Shown one piece after another: positions 60,252-64,000 of a DNA stretch of 64,000 nucleotides (position 1 is its first letter; every line of letters begins with the position of its first letter). The notes under the pieces are model-generated. The model saw nothing but the letters and a program-made list of their open reading frames with translations. It made no database searches and was not told the origin of the DNA. The position numbers were made by a program, and so were the translations under genes. Origin of the DNA: an uncultured Granulosicoccaceae bacterium (GTDB lineage Bacteria; Pseudomonadota; Gammaproteobacteria; CALCKW01); the NCBI GenBank assembly GCA_937965695.1, contig CALCKW010000028.1, positions 52,101-116,100 of the forward strand, read 5' to 3'.

Positions 60252-61772
60252 TTAATGCGTGCGTTTGTCGTTGTCGGATTCAGGGTGTTGCGACTTATAA
60301 AGATGCGCATCGGTAGCCGGCGGGCGCACACCGCCGTGACCAAACACGGGGATGCGCCAAAAGTTGTTGCGCTGTCTTGGAGCCTCGTAGCTCTCATCCC
60401 CACAGGCTAGTCGCGCCAAGGCGCGATGCGCAAAATACAATGAGACCAAAGAAACAACAGCTGTCCACGCGGCCTGTGCGGTCAGCACACCGGTAGGGCC
60501 ATAGTGTTTGGCCGCCCAAAAGGCAAGAGGGGCAGCGCCCAGTGCTCGCGCAAAATTGAGCGCCGTCGCCCAGGTTGGTTTGCCGGTATTGTTAAAACAC
60601 GCATTGCAGACAAACATAAGCGCTACAAAAATAAAGCTGAACGAGATGAAATGCAGGAAGAAGCTGATCAGCAGCGCCTCTTCACCAACCGCGTTAAAAA
60701 GAGCGAGTAACTGGCTCTCTAGGCTGAGCATCAGCAGCGCCATCGCTAAGATATAGACAATGGCGAAGCCGATGGATTGCCACAGGACTCTCTGAACCCG
60801 CAGATACAGTTTGGCACCCAGGTTTTGCGCCATGATAGGGCCGACGGCCCCAGAAAGAGAAAAAGTCACTGAGAATGCTATAGCGATAATCCGGCCGATA
60901 ACAGCGTAGGCCGACACCGCGTCATCCCCAAAAGTTGCGACAGCGCGGGTGATAAAGCTGTCGCCAACCGGTGTGGCAAAGTTGGTTAACATGGCAGGCA
61001 CGGCGATGACCGAAATAGGGCCGATGCGGCTCAGACTGCGGGTGGGGTGAATGGGCGCGACGAGGTCGTGCTTTTTGATCATGGCATGCAGCGCAATCCA
61101 CACCAAGGCAAATCGGGCCAACAATGAAGCCCATGCAGCGCCCTCAACACCCAGGCCCAATCCAAAGCTCGCTTCCACACCCAAAGCCGAGAGCGGTTGC
61201 TCAAAAATAAATAACGGGTCAAACACGGCGTTGACCAAGGCGGCTATTAAAGTGCAGTTCATCGAGCTTTTTGCGTCACCCACTGCGCGGAGCGCGGCCA
61301 TGCCCACAAAGCCCAAGACAAACATCGGTGCGGACCACCACATAATGCGCAGGTACGCCGTCGCCAGTCGGTGCGCTTCACCTGTGGCACCTAAAATGTT
61401 GAGAATATCCGGGGTCAGCCACCACAAAAGCGCGCCAACCACGGCCATGGAAACGGATGTCAGGACAAAAAAATCGGCGCTAAGTTGCCGCGCATCTTTG
61501 CGTTTTCCAGCACCTAGCGAACGACCGATCAGCACCCCAGCCGCGATAGATATACCAATGTTGATGGAGGTGAGGTAAAACAACACGTTGCCGGCAAACC
61601 CTATCGCAGCAGCTGTTTCAGCGGTGCCGAGCGATTTTATGTAGAGCAGGTCGATAAAATCGACAAACATAATGGCAAACAAACCAACGGCGCTAGTCAT
61701 CGTCATCACCGTGATGTGACGTAGTGTGGAGCCTTCGGTAAATGTCGCTGAACCAGATATTGCGGTTGCCAT
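60252..61772 (-). CDS. MATE family efflux transporter
   Basis: This 506-residue pump has twelve hydrophobic helices in two MATE halves. The first is HITVMTMTSAVGLFAIMFVDFIDLLYIKSLGTAETAAAIGFAGNVLFYLTSINIGISIAAGVLIGRSLGAG, with the typical xxxxDxxF and GRSLGAG ends, and a repeat is seen at FATPVGDSFITRAVATFGDDAVSAYAVIGRIIAIAFSVTFSLSGAVGPIMAQNLGA. ATG 61772 with CGGAAAA upstream is preferred to TTG 61823. MATE proteins export cationic drugs using sodium or protons. It converges on arsJ but is probably not part of arsenic resistance. Confidence 0.9.
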   Translation of the reverse strand: MATAISGSATFTEGSTLRHITVMTMTSAVGLFAIMFVDFIDLLYIKSLGTAETAAAIGFAGNVLFYLTSINIGISIAAGVLIGRSLGAGKRKDARQLSADFFVLTSVSMAVVGALLWWLTPDILNILGATGEAHRLATAYLRIMWWSAPMFVLGFVGMAALRAVGDAKSSMNCTLIAALVNAVFDPLFIFEQPLSALGVEASFGLGLGVEGAAWASLLARFALVWIALHAMIKKHDLVAPIHPTRSLSRIGPISVIAVPAMLTNFATPVGDSFITRAVATFGDDAVSAYAVIGRIIAIAFSVTFSLSGAVGPIMAQNLGAKLYLRVQRVLWQSIGFAIVYILAMALLMLSLESQLLALFNAVGEEALLISFFLHFISFSFIFVALMFVCNACFNNTGKPTWATALNFARALGAAPLAFWAAKHYGPTGVLTAQAAWTAVVSLVSLYFAHRALARLACGDESYEAPRQRNNFWRIPVFGHGGVRPPATDAHLYKSQHPESDNDKRTH

Positions 61773-62023
61773 ATTTTTTTCCGTGGAAGCAGTTAATGCA
61801 CTGCCGTTATATTTGTCGAACAAGCGAGCAGCTGAGGAACTTTGGGCTCTGCAAGCGTAGCGATTTTAATCTTACGCTCGACTGTCGCTTCAATCGAACG
61901 TTATACGATTTTTATTTCAAACGTCGAGAATTTGCGTGCGATACCATTGACTGTCGCGTCGAGCTGTTTGCTGGCGCAAACACACTTGTTGAACAACAGC
62001 ATTAATCTGACAAGATACACGAC

Positions 62024-63001
62024 ATGACTTCAACGATCGAAGAATCAATCTGCCAGCTCACTGGCGCAAGCCGAGCGACACGTGGCGATGTGCTGCAAAG
62101 TTTGTGGAGTGGCTATGGAGAAATTGTGCGCTATACGCTCAAGGGTTCAGAGGCGACCAGTGTGGTGGTTAAACTGATCGCTGTGCCGACGGAGCAAGCA
62201 CACCCACGTGGTTGGCACACTGACACAGGTCATCAGCGCAAGTTGCGCTCCTATGGCGTGGAAGCGGCGTGGTATCGACAATACGGCAGTCGGTGCACTG
62301 AGCAGTGCCGCGTACCCGTTTGTTACGGTGTGAAAGGTGAAGGGGTCACTAGCGCGATAGTTTTGCAAGATTTAGATGCAGCTGGGTTTAGGGTTCGACT
62401 GCAAAACGCGACTGATGAAGCCGTGAAATCTAGCGTGCGTTGGTTGGCGAACTTTCACGCCTGTTGGCTGGGTGAGCCGACAGGCGCGCTGTGGCCTCGG
62501 GGTAGCTACTGGCATTTGGCCACACGGCCCGATGAATTCGCCGTTATGCCAGACGGTGCGTTAAAAGCCGCTGCGCACTCGTTGGACGCCGCCTTGGAAA
62601 ATGCCCGTTTCAAAACTTTGATTCACGGCGACGCCAAATTGGCTAATTTTTGTTATGACAACGATCACCGGGCACTCGTTGCCGTTGATTTTCAATACGT
62701 AGGTGTGGGAATTGGTGTTGTTGATCTGGCGTATTTTTTAGGCAGTTGCCTCAGCGGTGCCGAACTAGAGCAACAGGGCGATGCGCTCCTAGAGCTGTAT
62801 CTAGGCATGCTGGTTCAGGCACTGGCGTCGTCTAAAAAACTTAGCGCACAAGAGATCCAGGCACTGGTTTCAGAGTGGCGCAGTCTGTACCCCATTGCCT
62901 GGGCAGATTTTGAACGATTTTTGCAAGGCTGGAGCCCAGGGCACCCTAAACTTAATAGTTATAGTGCAAGGCAAACCGAAAGGGCGTTAAACCAGTGTTG
63001 A
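62024..63001 (+). CDS. APH/DUF1679-like phosphotransferase
   Basis: This 325-residue protein-kinase-fold protein resembles bacterial relatives of ecdysteroid-22-kinases and aminoglycoside phosphotransferases. Catalytic-loop motif IHGDAKLANFCY (Brenner-like HGD) and the metal-binding AVDFQYVGVGIGVVDLAYFLGSC (DFQ) are intact; WLANFHACWLGEP precedes them. An upstream VVVKLIAVP supplies the ATP lysine. It diverges from the MATE gene across a 250-base spacer with no other gene. The substrate is probably a small alcohol rather than an aminoglycoside; nothing in the window fixes it. Confidence 0.85.
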   Translation: MTSTIEESICQLTGASRATRGDVLQSLWSGYGEIVRYTLKGSEATSVVVKLIAVPTEQAHPRGWHTDTGHQRKLRSYGVEAAWYRQYGSRCTEQCRVPVCYGVKGEGVTSAIVLQDLDAAGFRVRLQNATDEAVKSSVRWLANFHACWLGEPTGALWPRGSYWHLATRPDEFAVMPDGALKAAAHSLDAALENARFKTLIHGDAKLANFCYDNDHRALVAVDFQYVGVGIGVVDLAYFLGSCLSGAELEQQGDALLELYLGMLVQALASSKKLSAQEIQALVSEWRSLYPIAWADFERFLQGWSPGHPKLNSYSARQTERALNQC

Positions 63002-63083
63002 TACGCCGGTGGGCGAATCGCCGATTGTCCATATTGATCGCGCAGAGTGCGCGAAAAGGACAAAGAACGTTTTGGCTTTTAGC

Positions 63084-63584
63084 TTAAGCGTTGCTGCGAG
63101 GCAGGGCACTGCCCTTGCGCAGCACTAGAGTACCCGCAATCTTGTCGTGCCAGCCTTGCTTTCTCTTGTCAAAGGCTACCCAGAAAAATCCCAAAAACAA
63201 CACAATGGTAGAGATGAAGTAAGCGAAATAACGCACGATAGATCGACCAACGCCGAGATTTTCACCGGTTTGAGCGTTGACAACAATGCAGCCCAAAAGC
63301 ATTTTCCCGGGCGTTGCTCTGAATTTCACCCAGAAAAAAATCGTTATACCGATGGGAATAATGTAGTTAATCATCACATCCAACGGACTGGAAAAACCCA
63401 TCTCGTCAGTTTCGCTGTTGAAATAATCGCTACCAAAAAGCATAAACAGCAGCGGTAACATAACTAAAAGCAATATAATGGTGTCTATTAATGAAGCACC
63501 TACGCGTCGCCAGAACCCGGCGTAGATGATTTCGGTACCGTTGTCCAGCTCTGCGCTTGGTGGTGTAAATGGATCGTTAGACAT
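63084..63584 (-). CDS. RDD family membrane protein
   Basis: This 166-residue protein is built of three predicted helices. The RDD signature is AGFWRRVGASLIDTIILLLVMLPLLF, with conserved Arg and Asp, and a following ATPGKMLLGCIVVNAQTG loop, then SIVRYFAYFISTIVLFLGFFWVAFDKRKQGWHDKIAGT. Some RDD proteins are sodium/proton antiporters, but most are uncharacterised. It converges on the phosphotransferase gene, 82 bases away, and diverges from the GNAT gene. Confidence 0.9.
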   Translation of the reverse strand: MSNDPFTPPSAELDNGTEIIYAGFWRRVGASLIDTIILLLVMLPLLFMLFGSDYFNSETDEMGFSSPLDVMINYIIPIGITIFFWVKFRATPGKMLLGCIVVNAQTGENLGVGRSIVRYFAYFISTIVLFLGFFWVAFDKRKQGWHDKIAGTLVLRKGSALPRSNA

Positions 63585-63767
63585 GAGTACTCCATTGAGG
63601 TTAGTGTTTATAGCCAGTACGGCTTTTCCGCTTTAAGTGATTTTAGCCGCAAATTCTTCAATGGGTCTGTTAACGGCGTTTGTGTAACAAAGTGCTGCTT
63701 TGAACACGCAAAAAATCAACTTGCTTCTGCTCAAAATTGAATGTTAGCTAACAAGCAAAGAGGTGCA

Positions 63768-64000
63768 ATGCCTAAACACGAGAAAAAATTTATTCGGCAT
63801 CAAGCCTCCGACCCAGAGCTGGTGAACATACTGAATCTCATCCTCGAGTGCTTTGCCTATATGGCGGATCGCATAGATCCACCTTCCTCCATTTACCAAA
63901 ACACCGTTGCCGATCTCGCGGCCCAGTGTGCTAGTGGAGAAGTGTGGTCGATAGGCTCGCCGCCGATGGCGTGTGTTTGTCTCACTCCACAACGTCATGC
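63768..64000 (+). CDS. GNAT family acetyltransferase (N-terminal part)
   Basis: An open frame from ATG 63768 (AGAGGT site upstream) runs off the right edge for 77 codons. It begins MPKHEKKFIRHQASDPELV, has an ILECFAYMADRIDPPSS helix and ends VWSIGSPPMACVCLTPQRH, the typical strand just before the acetyl-CoA loop of GNAT enzymes. The GNAT Q/RxxGxG/A motif would lie beyond the window. Short minus-strand open frames here are shadows. The substrate cannot be told. Confidence 0.7.
   Translation, partial: MPKHEKKFIRHQASDPELVNILNLILECFAYMADRIDPPSSIYQNTVADLAAQCASGEVWSIGSPPMACVCLTPQRH

Noticed and set aside
61742..62005. 87-codon plus-strand open frame between the MATE and phosphotransferase genes
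   Set aside because: It overlaps the MATE start antisense, has odd composition and no ribosome site.
63744..63998. 84-codon minus-strand open frame at the right edge
   Set aside because: It is antisense to the GNAT start, which has a good ribosome site and family-like sequence.

Overview
The window reads as chromosome of a free-living, probably marine, heterotrophic gammaproteobacterium of moderate GC. Supporting signs are the housekeeping blocks proA-nadD-rsfS-rlmH and maf-rng-yhdP-tldD-pmbA, a Pseudomonas-type bkd operon with a divergent Lrp-type regulator, betI-betA, and many uptake and efflux systems. No rRNA, tRNA, CRISPR array, prophage or transposase gene was seen. Both conserved blocks lack the cell-shape genes that usually accompany them (mreBCD before maf, mrdA-rodA after rlmH), and the two blocks are joined directly at about 7.95 kb.

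Layout. 1-5.1 kb: a TRAP transporter (dctP-dctQ-dctM, minus strand) diverges from an isopropylmalate-dehydrogenase-like enzyme and a DUF1537 acid-sugar kinase, probably a four-carbon sugar-acid pathway. 5.1-19.1 kb: housekeeping block (proline, NAD, ribosome, Maf, RNase G, YhdP, TldD/PmbA). 19.1-24.7 kb: AraC/GyrI regulator, small conserved proteins, TauE exporter, diaminopropionate ammonia-lyase and an Asp/Glu-racemase-like enzyme. 24.7-31.6 kb (minus): CurA-type reductase, YcaQ-like protein, betA-betI with a clear BetI-type palindrome, and a D-cysteine desulfhydrase-like enzyme coupled to an acetylpolyamine-amidohydrolase-like protein. 31.8-35.5 kb: DMT exporter, XRE regulator and an envelope-stress group (YiaAB, PspA, SYLF). 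35.6-43.8 kb: secreted GH5 glycosidase, desaturase, 2OG-Fe(II) oxygenase, RecQ, FAH hydrolase, cupin and an orphan TAXI binding protein. 44.0-49.9 kb: bkdR and bkdA1-bkdA2-bkdB-lpdV for branched-chain 2-oxoacid oxidation. 49.9-56.7 kb: transporters, HisC-like aminotransferase, methyltransferase, class II sirtuin. 56.8-60.2 kb: arsR-gapdh-arsJ arsenate-efflux genes interrupted by an antisense Tdi1/DUF1851-like gene. 60.2-64 kb: MATE pump, phosphotransferase, RDD protein and the start of a GNAT acetyltransferase.

The most unexpected item is a dispersed intergenic repeat of about 160 bp in four copies (19.2, 37.3, 52.5 and 54.7 kb; two in each orientation). It has imperfect terminal inverted repeats of the type GGGACCTCAGATTAA and CTAG/CTAA at five of its eight outer boundaries. 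It carries no ORF and looks like a MITE mobilised by an IS5-like transposase. Other points of note are a four-fold heptapeptide repeat in the N-terminal tail of YhdP, an ArsR-type regulator without the usual cysteine pair, a 254-bp structured gap inside the bkd operon, and alternative hairpins in the GH5 leader.
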